Below are positions 17,025 to 26,610 of a stretch of 42,632 nt of DNA, piece by piece. A program made the translations under genes and the position numbers. Positions within the stretch are counted from its first letter, which is position 1, and every line of letters starts with the position of its first letter. The notes under the pieces were generated by a model. It did no database searches. It saw nothing but the letters and a program-made list of their open reading frames with translations, and had not been told where the DNA came from. The stretch spans positions 1 to 42,632 of the forward strand of contig NZ_JABEYA020000025.1 of the NCBI RefSeq assembly GCF_013074385.2. Reading direction: 5' to 3'. The DNA comes from Vibrio ostreicida (GTDB lineage: Bacteria; Pseudomonadota; Gammaproteobacteria; Enterobacterales; Vibrionaceae).

Positions 17025-18974
17025 TTAGGCTTGTTGGGACTTCTCGGCGATGAGCTTATCGACGACGCTAGGGTCAGCCAACGTGGACGTATCGCCTAAG
17101 TTACTGGTATCCCCAGTGGCTATCTTACGTAAAATTCGGCGCATGATTTTGCCTGAGCGTGTCTTCGGTAAAGAATCGGTCCAATGCAGAACATCGGGTG
17201 TGGCAATGGGGCCAATTTCTTTACGCACCCAGTCTTTAACTTCTTTGTGGAGTTCAGTGCTGGGGTATTCGCCATCATTGAGGGTGATGTAGGCATAAAT
17301 GGCTTGGCCTTTTATATCGTGAGGGATGCCAACGATCGCGGCCTCGGCAATTTTATCAAAGGACACCAAGGCCGACTCTATCTCGGCGGTGCCCATCCGA
17401 TGACCAGAAACATTTAACACGTCATCCACTCGCCCAGTAATCCAGTAATACCCATCTTCATCACGTCGAGCTCCGTCGCCCGTAAAGTACATTCCCTGAA
17501 AGGTTGAGAAATACGTTTGTTCGAAGCGCTGATGATCGCCATAAACGGTGCGCATTTGCCCCGGCCAAGAATCAAGGATGACCAAATTACCTTCCGCTGC
17601 GCCCTCGACAAGGTTGCCAAGATTATCGACTAGCCCTGGTTGAACGCCAAAGAATGGCCGTGTTGCTGAGCCGGGTTTGAGATCTGTTGCCCCAGGAAGC
17701 GGAGTAATCAAAATCCCGCCAGTTTCGGTTTGCCACCACGTATCAACGATAGGCGATTGTTGATTGCCTATCGTTTTATAGTACCACTCCCACGCTTCAG
17801 GGTTAATCGGCTCTCCGACTGAGCCCATAATTCTTAGGCTATCACGTTTGGTACCTGAAATGGCCTCATTGCCTTTTGCCATCAGTGCGCGAATTGCGGT
17901 TGGCGCGGTATAAAGGATATTGACCTGATGCTTGTCGACCACTTCACTCATCCGACTGGTGTTGGGGTAATTTGGTACGCCTTCGAACAGGATAGTCTTG
18001 GCACCGTTAGCGAGTGGGCCATAAACCAGATATGTATGTCCTGTGATCCACCCGACGTCAGCAGTACACCAGAAGGTCTCACCGGGTTGATAATCAAAGA
18101 CGTATTTAAATGTCATGGTGGCATACACCAAATAGCCGCCAGTTGTATGTAGGACGCCTTTGGGTTTGCCGGTTGAGCCTGAGGTATAGAGGATAAACAA
18201 AGGATCTTCGGCGTTCATTTCCTCTGGCGGGCAGTCATCAGAAACGGACGCTACTGCTTCGTGCCACCACACATCCCGCTGGCTGTGCCAATCGATATTG
18301 GCCCCCGTCCGTTTAAAGACCATGACCTTACTCACCGTTGTTACGTCGGGATTTTTTAAAGCGTCATCAACATTTCTTTTGAGAGGAACGGCACGGCCAC
18401 CGCGGATACCTTCATCGGCGGTGATGACCATTTTAGCGTCTGAGTCTATCATTCGGCCAGAAAGTGCCTCAGGGGAGAAACCGCCAAAAACAACGGTATG
18501 CACGGCACCAATACGAGTACAGGCCAGCATTGCGATGGCTGCTTCTGGCACCATCGGCATATACAGGCAAACGACATCGCCTTTGCGTACGCCTTGTTCT
18601 TTCAAGGCATTGGAGACGCGGCAGACTTCTCTATGGAGTTCACGAAAAGTCAATGTTTTATCATCCGCTGGGTCATCGCCTTCCCAGATGATCGCAGTGT
18701 CATCACCGCGTTCGGCGAGATGGCGATCAATACAGTTTGCACTCACGTTGAGTGTGCCATCTTCGAACCAGCGGATATCCACATGACCTGTATCAAAGGA
18801 GGTACTTTTGACTTTGGTAAAGGGTTTGATCCAATCAATGATTTGACCATGCTCTTTCCAGAAGGCTACTGGGTCTGACACCGATTGTTGGTACATATTT
18901 AAGTAGGTTTGGTTATCTGCATGGGTGTTTGATTTGATATTTTCTTGCACCGGATAGATATGGGCTTCACTCAT
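17025..18974 (-). CDS. acs: Acetyl-CoA synthetase (AMP-forming)
   Basis: Activates acetate to acetyl-CoA through acetyl-AMP, the high-affinity route for acetate use. The 649 residues carry the AMP-binding signature LYTSGSTGKPKGVLHTTGG, WWQTETGG, YFTGDGARRDEDGYYWITGRVDD, and the C-terminal PKTRSGKIMRR. The lysine of that last motif is residue 609, the one reversibly acetylated in Salmonella and E. coli Acs, so post-translational control by acetylation is likely retained. An AGGAG ribosome site precedes the ATG. The leader carries a palindrome and a CRP-like site. The linked CrbS/CrbR genes are the expected activators. Confidence 0.98.
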   Translation of the reverse strand: MSEAHIYPVQENIKSNTHADNQTYLNMYQQSVSDPVAFWKEHGQIIDWIKPFTKVKSTSFDTGHVDIRWFEDGTLNVSANCIDRHLAERGDDTAIIWEGDDPADDKTLTFRELHREVCRVSNALKEQGVRKGDVVCLYMPMVPEAAIAMLACTRIGAVHTVVFGGFSPEALSGRMIDSDAKMVITADEGIRGGRAVPLKRNVDDALKNPDVTTVSKVMVFKRTGANIDWHSQRDVWWHEAVASVSDDCPPEEMNAEDPLFILYTSGSTGKPKGVLHTTGGYLVYATMTFKYVFDYQPGETFWCTADVGWITGHTYLVYGPLANGAKTILFEGVPNYPNTSRMSEVVDKHQVNILYTAPTAIRALMAKGNEAISGTKRDSLRIMGSVGEPINPEAWEWYYKTIGNQQSPIVDTWWQTETGGILITPLPGATDLKPGSATRPFFGVQPGLVDNLGNLVEGAAEGNLVILDSWPGQMRTVYGDHQRFEQTYFSTFQGMYFTGDGARRDEDGYYWITGRVDDVLNVSGHRMGTAEIESALVSFDKIAEAAIVGIPHDIKGQAIYAYITLNDGEYPSTELHKEVKDWVRKEIGPIATPDVLHWTDSLPKTRSGKIMRRILRKIATGDTSNLGDTSTLADPSVVDKLIAEKSQQA

Positions 18975-18988
18975 TGCTTTTCTCCTGT

Positions 18989-19013
18989 TGCTTAATTCAA
19001 AATGAATTGAGCA
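18989..19013. promoter_or_regulatory. Near-perfect palindrome in the acs leader
   Basis: The 11-base arms TGCTTAATTCA and TGAATTGAGCA pair at 10 of 11 positions around AAA. The element ends only a few bases upstream of the acs ribosome binding site. It could be a protein operator or an mRNA hairpin that affects translation. Confidence 0.5.
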
Positions 19014-19021
19014 AGTGTCCG

Positions 19022-19037
19022 TTTGAAACGTATCTCA
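19022..19037. promoter_or_regulatory. Possible CRP-binding site upstream of acs
   Basis: TTTGA-AACGTA-TCTCA matches 8 of the 10 conserved half-site bases of the CRP consensus (TGTGA-N6-TCACA). CRP activation of acs is established in E. coli. The match alone is suggestive only. Confidence 0.35.
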
Positions 19038-19151
19038 CGCTAATGACAATCCTTCTACCAGACACTTTCTAGCACGCAGGATGATTCGACAATTAGACTT
19101 TAGGATGAGAGCTGAGTAGGTGGTGGTTTATTGTTCAATTAAGGTTGAGCC

Positions 19152-19784
19152 TTAGCGGCGATAAGGGAAATGGAAATTGGGCGAACTGCCTCTGGTTAAG
19201 CGGACAAACACTAATGCGGCAGTAATGGCATCTTGGAGGGCATCATGTTTATTTTGTAGGGGTAAGTCGAGGTGTTGGCAAATCGCCTCTAAACTGAGAT
19301 CGAAGTAAGCGTTGGGCAAGTGTTTCTCTAATTTATCATGATAAATTTGGCTGACTTCAATCACTGGGTTGGGCAATGGAAAGCCAAGATGACGCAAGCA
19401 AGCAAGATCAAGAATCTTCTTGTCGTAACGAATATGGTAGCCGACAAGGGGACGATTTCCGATAAACGCAATCAACTGCTGTAATGCTTGTTTCTCTTCA
19501 ATGCCATCTTCCAAATCTGAATGCCGGATCTGGTGCACTTTGACAGAATCTGAATTCAGGGAGCTCGGAGCGCATAAGCGTACTTCAAATGGCTGGCTGG
19601 TAAGGATGCGGTTGTCGATGATCTTGGTTGCGGCGATGGTCACCAACTCAGCCCTTTTTGGATCCAAGCTGGTGGTTTCACAATCAAGCGATACAAATTC
19701 CCCTTTTTTGACCGAAGAAAACAAAGGCTGATAAGGTGAATCCTTCAACTTATAATACCAATAGCGACGAAGAAGCAGATTCAT
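19152..19784 (-). CDS. DEDDh 3'-5' exonuclease (DnaQ-like)
   Basis: A 210-residue exonuclease-fold protein with all catalytic motifs: Exo I with LDCETTSLD (Asp and Glu), Exo II with GYHIRYDKKILD (Asp), and Exo III with KHDALQDAITAA (His and Asp). It should therefore be an active metal-dependent 3'-5' nuclease or nucleotide phosphodiesterase. It lacks polymerase or other accessory domains and is too short and divergent to be the Pol III epsilon subunit of this organism. The start lies 9 bp after the stop of the DUF294 nucleotidyltransferase gene, with its ribosome site in that gene's end, so the two are coupled. It leads into acs, and the real substrate is unknown. Confidence 0.85.
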   Translation of the reverse strand: MNLLLRRYWYYKLKDSPYQPLFSSVKKGEFVSLDCETTSLDPKRAELVTIAATKIIDNRILTSQPFEVRLCAPSSLNSDSVKVHQIRHSDLEDGIEEKQALQQLIAFIGNRPLVGYHIRYDKKILDLACLRHLGFPLPNPVIEVSQIYHDKLEKHLPNAYFDLSLEAICQHLDLPLQNKHDALQDAITAALVFVRLTRGSSPNFHFPYRR

Positions 19785-19793
19785 ATCATAACC

Positions 19794-21623
19794 TTACTCT
19801 CTGATTTGATAATGATAAGCAAGAAACTGTTTGAATTTCTTAATCACATGTAGGCTGTGTCGGAGCAAGTCTCGCTCTGCGCGATCCAACTGTTTTAGAT
19901 CGATACGGTTATGGCTATGCTGATTGGCCACTTGTTGGCTAAGGCGCAATTTAAACAACAGTTTCAGCGCTTCGTTGAGGTTATCGGCGGTGTCTGACTC
20001 AAGGATACGTTTGTGATGCAGGGCTTCAATACGTTCAAACGTGTTATTTTCATCCACGCCATGCTCTAGCGCTAATGCGCGAATACCGTGAACGATGGGG
20101 AAAATACCGCCACTTTTCAGGTCAATGCCTTTTTTGTCGGATTTCACCTTTCCAAACAAGGTCAGCGGTAGGGCAAACTGGAGAGCGGGCCGGGTGAAGT
20201 CTTGCAACGCCAGCATATTATTTAACATTCGTTGTTTAAGGTGATGGCGCACGGGGTCTAAAAGCTGCTTGTCACCTGCTACGGCGTGGGCATCTGAAAA
20301 TATAGCCAGATCCATAATATCTTGTGCTGAGTTTGATTGGGACCAAAGGGTCAGAGTGTTTTTCCAATCGGTCTGGCTTTTGACCCACTTAGTATTATTC
20401 ACCATGACCTGACCGGGACAAAGAGGGTAGCCCAGTTGCTGTAATGTTTGAGTCAGTTTATTCATGATCACGTCACATTGATGCCACAGCAAACCATCTT
20501 TGATAATGAGCGCATTGTCTTGATCGGTTTTCAGGATTTGTTCACCACGACCCTCTGAACCCAGTACGACAAAACAACATTGATCCTGCAAAGCAGGAGG
20601 AACAATCAACTCGAAGGCTTTTTCGATGATCTGTTCGTTGATGGCAGAAATCAGCGCCATGATGAACCGCGTGCGGATACCATTGCTGAGTAAATTATCG
20701 ACCAACTGGTTTTGTCGATTTGAGGCCAGCATTAATTCGTCTATGGTTGTGGCTCGAGCGATGCTCAGTGTGAGGACATGCGAGTGAGTGGAAAAGGCAC
20801 TGAGGATCTGAGTCATATCTAACATGCCTACGGCCTCTCGACCATCAGAAACCATCACGCGTTTGAGACGTTGACGCGTCATTTTTATCATTGCGTTGAA
20901 GAGAAAATCTCCGTCATCAATCGAGACCACTGGAAAGCTGGCAATGCCACCGACCTGAGCATCGTGAGAATAGCCATCGAGCAGAACTGCATGAAGTATG
21001 TTGGTTTGTGTCACGATACTGTATGGCTGCTGTCCGGGGTTCTGGGTGAGCCTGATATCGTTGTCATCTAATTTGACTAAAGCGGCATCGGTATCATGTT
21101 CTTTAAGGCAAAGAGTGACTTCATTGAGTGGTAAGTGGGAAGCAACAATTAAGGGTGGATGATAAACCGCTCGGTCGACTTTGGTTAGAATGAACTCCGC
21201 TAGATTTTGCTGTCGTTTGGCGGTTTCGAGCAGTTGTTGGCGCTTGGCGAGGTTATTATCAAAGTAAGCCGCAAACTGACGATTACTGTGGTAGAGCTCA
21301 AGAAAAACGGCTTTGGGTAACAGGTAGGATAAGGTGTCCTCCAGCGCAACGTAGCCATGGCGTATGTGACCTTCAAACAATGCCCTTACATCAAATAAAT
21401 CGTCGTTGGCGTAATGGGCGAACACTTCCTGACCATCTTTACTCCGTTCTTCTACCACCCCTTTGATGAGAATGTTGAGGTACTCGCTCTGGTCCCCTGA
21501 AAGCAGAACCGCTTCCCTCTCACGATAGTAGGCGACATCAAGAGCAGCACGCAGCTTTGCTTGCTGATGCGGGTCAAGATGACTAAAAGGTGGCGAGTTC
21601 ATATTAAATTTGTCTGGCATCAT
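19794..21623 (-). CDS. cNMP-fold / CBS / DUF294 nucleotidyltransferase-like protein
   Basis: A 609-residue cytosolic protein in four parts. A cyclic-nucleotide-binding fold spans about residues 15-130, a CBS pair about 160-290, a GlnD-like nucleotidyltransferase domain about 320-450 and a helical DUF294 C-terminal domain about 470-600. The nucleotidyltransferase motif VLGSEGRGEQILKTDQDNAL (near residue 350) keeps the Gly-Ser and the Asp-x-Asp pair needed for metal binding. The phosphate-binding cassette of the cNMP domain is degenerate (DLFDVRALFEGHIRHG, without the usual Gly-Glu), so its ligand may not be cAMP. By family logic it adds a nucleotide to a protein or small molecule under control of bound nucleotides. 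No target is known. Several start codons are possible (21623, 21620, 21602). Confidence 0.85.
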   Translation of the reverse strand: MMPDKFNMNSPPFSHLDPHQQAKLRAALDVAYYREREAVLLSGDQSEYLNILIKGVVEERSKDGQEVFAHYANDDLFDVRALFEGHIRHGYVALEDTLSYLLPKAVFLELYHSNRQFAAYFDNNLAKRQQLLETAKRQQNLAEFILTKVDRAVYHPPLIVASHLPLNEVTLCLKEHDTDAALVKLDDNDIRLTQNPGQQPYSIVTQTNILHAVLLDGYSHDAQVGGIASFPVVSIDDGDFLFNAMIKMTRQRLKRVMVSDGREAVGMLDMTQILSAFSTHSHVLTLSIARATTIDELMLASNRQNQLVDNLLSNGIRTRFIMALISAINEQIIEKAFELIVPPALQDQCCFVVLGSEGRGEQILKTDQDNALIIKDGLLWHQCDVIMNKLTQTLQQLGYPLCPGQVMVNNTKWVKSQTDWKNTLTLWSQSNSAQDIMDLAIFSDAHAVAGDKQLLDPVRHHLKQRMLNNMLALQDFTRPALQFALPLTLFGKVKSDKKGIDLKSGGIFPIVHGIRALALEHGVDENNTFERIEALHHKRILESDTADNLNEALKLLFKLRLSQQVANQHSHNRIDLKQLDRAERDLLRHSLHVIKKFKQFLAYHYQIRE

Positions 21624-21824
21624 CTACCCACAGGTAAAACGATCATCGTCTTATTGTGACAAATGTATTGGTAAGTGCCAGACGACTTTGGTCGAACTTT
21701 TTGTGGCGGTGTCCTATTGGTTTTAGTTGCCATGCGGTAAAGGGATGGGAAAGATCTTCCTCTTTTATTATTGGGTAAACTATGGATAATGCATTGACTA
21801 TTATAGGTTTATTTCGAGGACGTA

Positions 21825-22988
21825 ATGCAGACACCTTCCCCTTATGGATGGATATCCCAATACTTTGCTGGTTTCTTTTTTGCCTACGGAGTGTACCTGC
21901 CTTTCTGGGCACTCTGGTTTGAAGAACAAGGGGTTTCAGCGACCGATATCGGGTTATTGATTGGGATTGGCTTTGCGACACGTTGCGTGGCAAACATGCT
22001 GCTGACACCGCGTCTTCATAAAGTGGAACACCTGATGCCGGCGTTGCGTTGGTTGAGTTTCGCTGCTTTGATTTTCGTCGCCTTTCACTTTTTCACTGGG
22101 GGGAGCTTTGTGATGATGGCGGTCGCGACGGTGTTGTTTAACCTATGCTGCGGCCCGATCGTGCCCTTGTCTGATGCCATGGCCAATTATTACGCCCGCC
22201 TAAAAGTACTCGACTATGGTCGCACACGCTTATGGGGCTCAGTGGCGTTTATTGTCGGCTCGACCGTCGTGGGTTATCTGGTGACGACATTTGGCTCAGA
22301 TATGATTTTGTATACTGCACTGGCTGGGCTTTTATTTTCGCTTGTTGCGAGTATGCGTGATACTCGCCCGATGCCAACGACGATGACACACGATCGATCC
22401 CCGCGTCCCAAACTGACCGAGTTAATTAATGAAACTTCTGTGATCAAATTTCTCGTCTTGGTTGCTTTGATTCAGGGAAGTCATGCCGCTTATTACAGCT
22501 TTAGCGCCATCTACTGGAAAGAGGTAGGACATTCAGAAGACATAATTGGTTACCTGTGGAGCCTTGGTGTTGTTGCGGAAGTGGCCGTTTTTGCTTTGAG
22601 TAAACGGCTTTTTATCGGTTGGTCATTGCGTCAATTGTTTTTGGTGGCAAGTTTAGGTGTGGTCGTGCGTTGGGGTTTGACGGCATCGACGACTGAGCTG
22701 GTTGGCCTGATACTTATTCAGTTATTACACGGTATTACCTTCGCGGTGGCGCATATTGCGGCGATCCAGTACATCCAACATTCAGCGCCCAGCAAAATGG
22801 TGGCCTTACAAGCATTATACAACGCCATCCCTCTGGGGGCGGTTATTGCACTGATGACGGCGTTAAGTGGTTGGGGTTACGAACATTGGGGCGCCAACGT
22901 ATTTTGGGTGATGGCTTTGATGGGGGGGTTGGCTGTGTTTATTCGGGTCGACGAAAGGTCGACAATCGCTACAGCGGATCAGGGATAA
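21825..22988 (+). CDS. MFS transporter, HcaT (3-phenylpropionate) type
   Basis: A 387-residue inner-membrane protein with about 12 hydrophobic helices, of the nucleoside-symporter-like MFS branch to which E. coli HcaT belongs. Typical pieces are the opening YGWISQYFAGFFFAYGVYLP followed by FWALWFEEQGVSATDIGLL, the central CGPIVPLSDAMANYY and YGRTRLWGSVAFI, and SHAAYYSFSAIYWKEVGHS. HcaT is thought to import 3-phenylpropionate, but no catabolic genes for that compound are nearby, so the substrate is open. GAGG precedes the ATG by five bases. It is divergent from the DUF294 gene and reads toward crbS. Confidence 0.88.
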   Translation: MQTPSPYGWISQYFAGFFFAYGVYLPFWALWFEEQGVSATDIGLLIGIGFATRCVANMLLTPRLHKVEHLMPALRWLSFAALIFVAFHFFTGGSFVMMAVATVLFNLCCGPIVPLSDAMANYYARLKVLDYGRTRLWGSVAFIVGSTVVGYLVTTFGSDMILYTALAGLLFSLVASMRDTRPMPTTMTHDRSPRPKLTELINETSVIKFLVLVALIQGSHAAYYSFSAIYWKEVGHSEDIIGYLWSLGVVAEVAVFALSKRLFIGWSLRQLFLVASLGVVVRWGLTASTTELVGLILIQLLHGITFAVAHIAAIQYIQHSAPSKMVALQALYNAIPLGAVIALMTALSGWGYEHWGANVFWVMALMGGLAVFIRVDERSTIATADQG

Positions 22989-23111
22989 GACACAGAATTG
23001 ATCGCAAGTATTTGAGTTTGACTTTGATCCTTAGTTAAATGGAACCATAGAGGGGCAGTGATAACCCTGTCGGGTTAAGGCCGCTGTTCACGAAGATGAT
23101 AAGGATATCGA

Positions 23112-26100
23112 ATGCAAGGCTGGTTGGTGATCAGTGTATCACTGATGTATCTCGGGTTGCTGTTTCTCATTGCTTGGTTTGGGGACAAACAGAAACGCTG
23201 GCTGGCTGGATGGCGTCCCTGGATATACAGCTTATCCATTGCCGTATATTGCACATCTTGGACGTTTTATGGCACGGTTGGTCAAGCCAGTAGCAACCCT
23301 TGGTCATTCCTGCCTATTTATCTCGCGCCAATCATTGTTTTTACTTTCGGCTGGAGAGTGCTTGCCCGTCTGATCATTACCGCCAAACGCGAACACATTA
23401 CCTCAATTGCTGATTTTATTGCGGCCCGTTATGGCAAATCGCAAGGTTTGGCGGTGATTGTCACCGTTATGGCCGTTGCGGGTATTTTGCCTTACATTGC
23501 CTTGCAATTGCGTGGCATCACCATGGGGCTGGAGATCATCTCCCCTGAATTGCCGGTGTTGTTTTCAAGCAAGGGATTAGATGTCACATGGTTTGTGATT
23601 GGCGCTCTGGCCATTTTTACGATGCTATTTGGGACACGGCACATCGACAATACCGAGCATCACCGTGGCATGATGATGGCGATCGCTTTTGAGTCTCTGA
23701 TCAAGTTGATCGCGTTTTTGGCGGTCGGCATTTTTGTTGTCTATCTCGCCCTTAGCCGCAACGACATTGAATTGATGTCCATTGCGAAGAATACTTATGA
23801 ACCCCCTAATTTTCCTAGCCTTGTCATCCACACGTTACTGACAATGATGGCCATCATCTGTCTGCCCCGTCAATTTCATACCATGGTCGTTGAGAATGAA
23901 AGAGCTCAGGATTTACATACTGCTCGTTGGTTGTTTCCGGCTTATCTGGTGTTGATGGGGTTGTTTGTCTTGCCCATTGCTTGGGTTGGACACAGTGTGC
24001 TGGGGGGCGCAAGTCCAGATACTTTTGTGATTAGCCTGCCGATGGCCGTCGGCGTTAATGATATCGCTTTGCTGGCGTTTCTTGGCGGAACGTCCGCGGC
24101 GAGTGGAATGGTGATCGTTTCCACAATCGCGTTGGCGATTATGGTCTCTAATGATTTAGTGATGCCTCTGATTTTGCGTCGTATGCGCTGGACACAACAA
24201 GATCATCGCCAAATTTCCGGTTTGTTGTTGGTGATCAGACGTGGGTTGATCCTTCTGTTGTTAATCGGGGCTTTAGGCGTTTATCAAGTTTTGGGTTCCA
24301 TCCATTCACTGGCGGCGATTGGTTTTCTCTCTTTTGCGGCAATTACTCAGTTTGCCCCAGTATTACTGGGTGGGCTTTACTGGCGCCAAGGCAATCGCAA
24401 GGGGGCGTACGTTGGGTTAATCTCCGGCTTTACGATTTGGCTGATTACGTTAATGAGTCAAACGGATCTTCTTGCTGGCGATGCCAGCAACAATGTCTTG
24501 CTTTGGCTTGTCTCGCCACCCTCAATGTTTGCTTCTATTGGCATCGAAAGCCCAGATTGGGGCATTATTCTCAGCCTTACCGTGAATAGCCTGTGTTATA
24601 TCCTGATTTCTTTGATAACGCGACCAAGCCTCAGTGAACGTTTACAGTCTGCTGCGTTTGTTGGGACGCCGATGCCGGAAAATGAAAACCTCAGTTTGTA
24701 TCAGAGTCGGGTCACCGTCAGTGAACTGGAAATGCTGGCTTCTCGGTTTGTTGGCCAGAAAAGAGTGCAAAATGCCTATCAGCAATATTGGCTCCAGCAC
24801 CAAGCACTGCTGCCCAATCATCAGGCGCCAGCGAGCTTGATACGGCATACTGAACGTGTCCTTGCTGGCGTGTTTGGTGCGTCTTCGGCAAAGCTGGTTT
24901 TGACCTCTGCGCTGCAAGGGAAGAACATGCAGCTTGAAGAGGTTGCGGCGATCGTCGATGAAGCTTCTGAGCTGTATGACTTTAGCCGCAGTCTGCTGCA
25001 AGGTGCGATTGAACATATTGGGCAAGGTATTGCGGTGGTCGATAAAAAACTCAGGCTAGTGGCTTGGAACCAGCGATATCTAGAGTTGTTTGAATTTCCC
25101 CAAGGGCTGATTCAAGTTGGCCGTCCAATCTCAGACGTCATTAGGCATAATGCTAAGCAGGGGCTTTGTGGTCCGGGGGACCCAGAACAGCATGTTCAGC
25201 GGCGAATACACCATTTGGAACAGGGCTCTCGCCACACTTCCTCTCGGATTCGACCTGATGGAAGGGTGATTGAGGTACAAGGCAATCCTATGCCCGGTGG
25301 TGGCTTTGTTATGAGTTTTACCGATATTACCGTGTTTCGGCAAACAGAGCAGGCTTTGCAAGAGGCGAATGAAACCTTGGAAGAGCGGGTACACGAACGT
25401 ACTCGTGAACTTGAAAAACTCAATAAGCAGTTGGTGACAGCAACGCAGCGTTCAGATCACGAGTCACAATCGAAATCACGTTTTCTTGCGGCGGTCAGTC
25501 ATGATTTGATGCAACCCTTGAATGCGGCCCGTCTTTTCGCTTCATCGTTGTCTGAAATAGCCCAAGATCATGAAATCAAACGCCTTTCACGCCATATTGA
25601 AAGTTCGTTGGAAGCGGCCGAAGATCTTATTGGTGATTTATTGGACATATCGCGGCTTGAATCGGGCAAGCTAGACATCAACATACACGGGTTTGCGATT
25701 AAAGACGTCCTGACGAATTTGCATGCTGAGTTCAGTGCCCTAGCGAAACAACAAGGGGTTGAATTTAATATGGTGCCCAGCCAGCTCGTGGTGAAGTCCG
25801 ATCCTAAATTGTTGCGGCGTGTGATTCAGAACTTTCTGACCAACGCGTTTCGTTATAACCCGAAGGGGCGGGTTTTGATGGGGGTGAGGCGAGTCAACGG
25901 CGAGGCCAGAATTGAGGTGTGGGATAACGGCATCGGTATTGACCAAGATAAGCAGCAGGAAATTTTTGATGAATTTACGCGAGGCAGTCAGGTGCGCTCT
26001 GATCAGGGTTTGGGTCTAGGTTTGGCGATCTCCAAAGGAATTGCTCATGTGTTAGGTCACCAAATATCGATGCGCTCTTGGCCTGATGAAGGCAGTGTTT

Positions 26101-26546
26101 TTTCTATCACGATGAAGCGCAGTTCAGCGTCGATACTGGAACCGAAGCGGATCGAGGAGACGATGGTATCCGAACTCAGCCACCTCAATGTGCTGTGTGT
26201 CGACAATGAACCGGATATATTGCTCGGTATGGAAACCCTGCTTGAACGATGGGGATGTCATGTAAGAACGGCCACCGATATTGTCGCCAGTTTGCAATGT
26301 ATTGATCAGGATTGGGTGCCTGACATCGTGTTATCTGACTATCGGTTGGATAATGGACGCACCGGTTTAGAGGTGCTTCAGCAGTGTCGTTTGCGCTTGG
26401 GGGACAGTTTCACCGGTGTGATCATCAGTGCTGACCGTACCAAGGAGATGATGGAAGGCATTCAATACAGTGGATTTGATTTGATTGCGAAACCCGTCAA
26501 ACCATTAAAATTGCGAGCGTTGTTGAACCGAGTTTGCTCTGCGTAA
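23112..26546 (+). CDS. crbS: CrbS: SLC5-domain hybrid sensor histidine kinase
   Basis: This 1144-residue membrane sensor fuses a transporter to a kinase. Residues 1-500 form an SLC5/sodium-solute-symporter domain of about 13 helices. A linker (STAC-like) spans about 530-660, and a PAS domain about 660-760 (GIAVVDKKLRLVAWNQRYLELF). A coiled coil (ETLEERVHERTRELEKLN) leads to HisKA with the phospho-accepting H797 in AAVSHDLMQPLNAAR. The HATPase follows (NFLTNAFRYNPKG, DNGIGI, GLGLGLAIS), then a receiver with D1076 in VLSDYRLDNGRTG and the Lys of AKPVKP. In V. cholerae CrbS activates acs through CrbR (the acetate switch). Both partners are in this window. AAGGA precedes the ATG. Confidence 0.92.
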   Translation: MQGWLVISVSLMYLGLLFLIAWFGDKQKRWLAGWRPWIYSLSIAVYCTSWTFYGTVGQASSNPWSFLPIYLAPIIVFTFGWRVLARLIITAKREHITSIADFIAARYGKSQGLAVIVTVMAVAGILPYIALQLRGITMGLEIISPELPVLFSSKGLDVTWFVIGALAIFTMLFGTRHIDNTEHHRGMMMAIAFESLIKLIAFLAVGIFVVYLALSRNDIELMSIAKNTYEPPNFPSLVIHTLLTMMAIICLPRQFHTMVVENERAQDLHTARWLFPAYLVLMGLFVLPIAWVGHSVLGGASPDTFVISLPMAVGVNDIALLAFLGGTSAASGMVIVSTIALAIMVSNDLVMPLILRRMRWTQQDHRQISGLLLVIRRGLILLLLIGALGVYQVLGSIHSLAAIGFLSFAAITQFAPVLLGGLYWRQGNRKGAYVGLISGFTIWLITLMSQTDLLAGDASNNVLLWLVSPPSMFASIGIESPDWGIILSLTVNSLCYILISLITRPSLSERLQSAAFVGTPMPENENLSLYQSRVTVSELEMLASRFVGQKRVQNAYQQYWLQHQALLPNHQAPASLIRHTERVLAGVFGASSAKLVLTSALQGKNMQLEEVAAIVDEASELYDFSRSLLQGAIEHIGQGIAVVDKKLRLVAWNQRYLELFEFPQGLIQVGRPISDVIRHNAKQGLCGPGDPEQHVQRRIHHLEQGSRHTSSRIRPDGRVIEVQGNPMPGGGFVMSFTDITVFRQTEQALQEANETLEERVHERTRELEKLNKQLVTATQRSDHESQSKSRFLAAVSHDLMQPLNAARLFASSLSEIAQDHEIKRLSRHIESSLEAAEDLIGDLLDISRLESGKLDINIHGFAIKDVLTNLHAEFSALAKQQGVEFNMVPSQLVVKSDPKLLRRVIQNFLTNAFRYNPKGRVLMGVRRVNGEARIEVWDNGIGIDQDKQQEIFDEFTRGSQVRSDQGLGLGLAISKGIAHVLGHQISMRSWPDEGSVFSITMKRSSASILEPKRIEETMVSELSHLNVLCVDNEPDILLGMETLLERWGCHVRTATDIVASLQCIDQDWVPDIVLSDYRLDNGRTGLEVLQQCRLRLGDSFTGVIISADRTKEMMEGIQYSGFDLIAKPVKPLKLRALLNRVCSA

Positions 26547-26567
26547 CATCGAGATGTTCGTCGGCTA

Positions 26568-26601
26568 AGCAGGGTCGGCAGGAAATACCCTGCTGGTTTT
26601 T
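26568..26601 (+). terminator. Rho-independent terminator of crbS
   Basis: AGCAGGGT pairs perfectly with ACCCTGCT around an 11-base loop and is followed by GGTTTTTG, 21 bases after the crbS stop. Confidence 0.8.
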
Positions 26602-26610
26602 GGGCAGGGC

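Noticed and set aside
21643..22008. 121-codon minus-strand frame over the start of the MFS gene
   Set aside because: It lies antisense to the well-supported HcaT-like gene, with no family features.
23062..23077. Six-base stem (TAACCC / GGGTTA) before crbS considered as the MFS terminator
   Set aside because: It has no T tract and a short stem. It could equally be chance.
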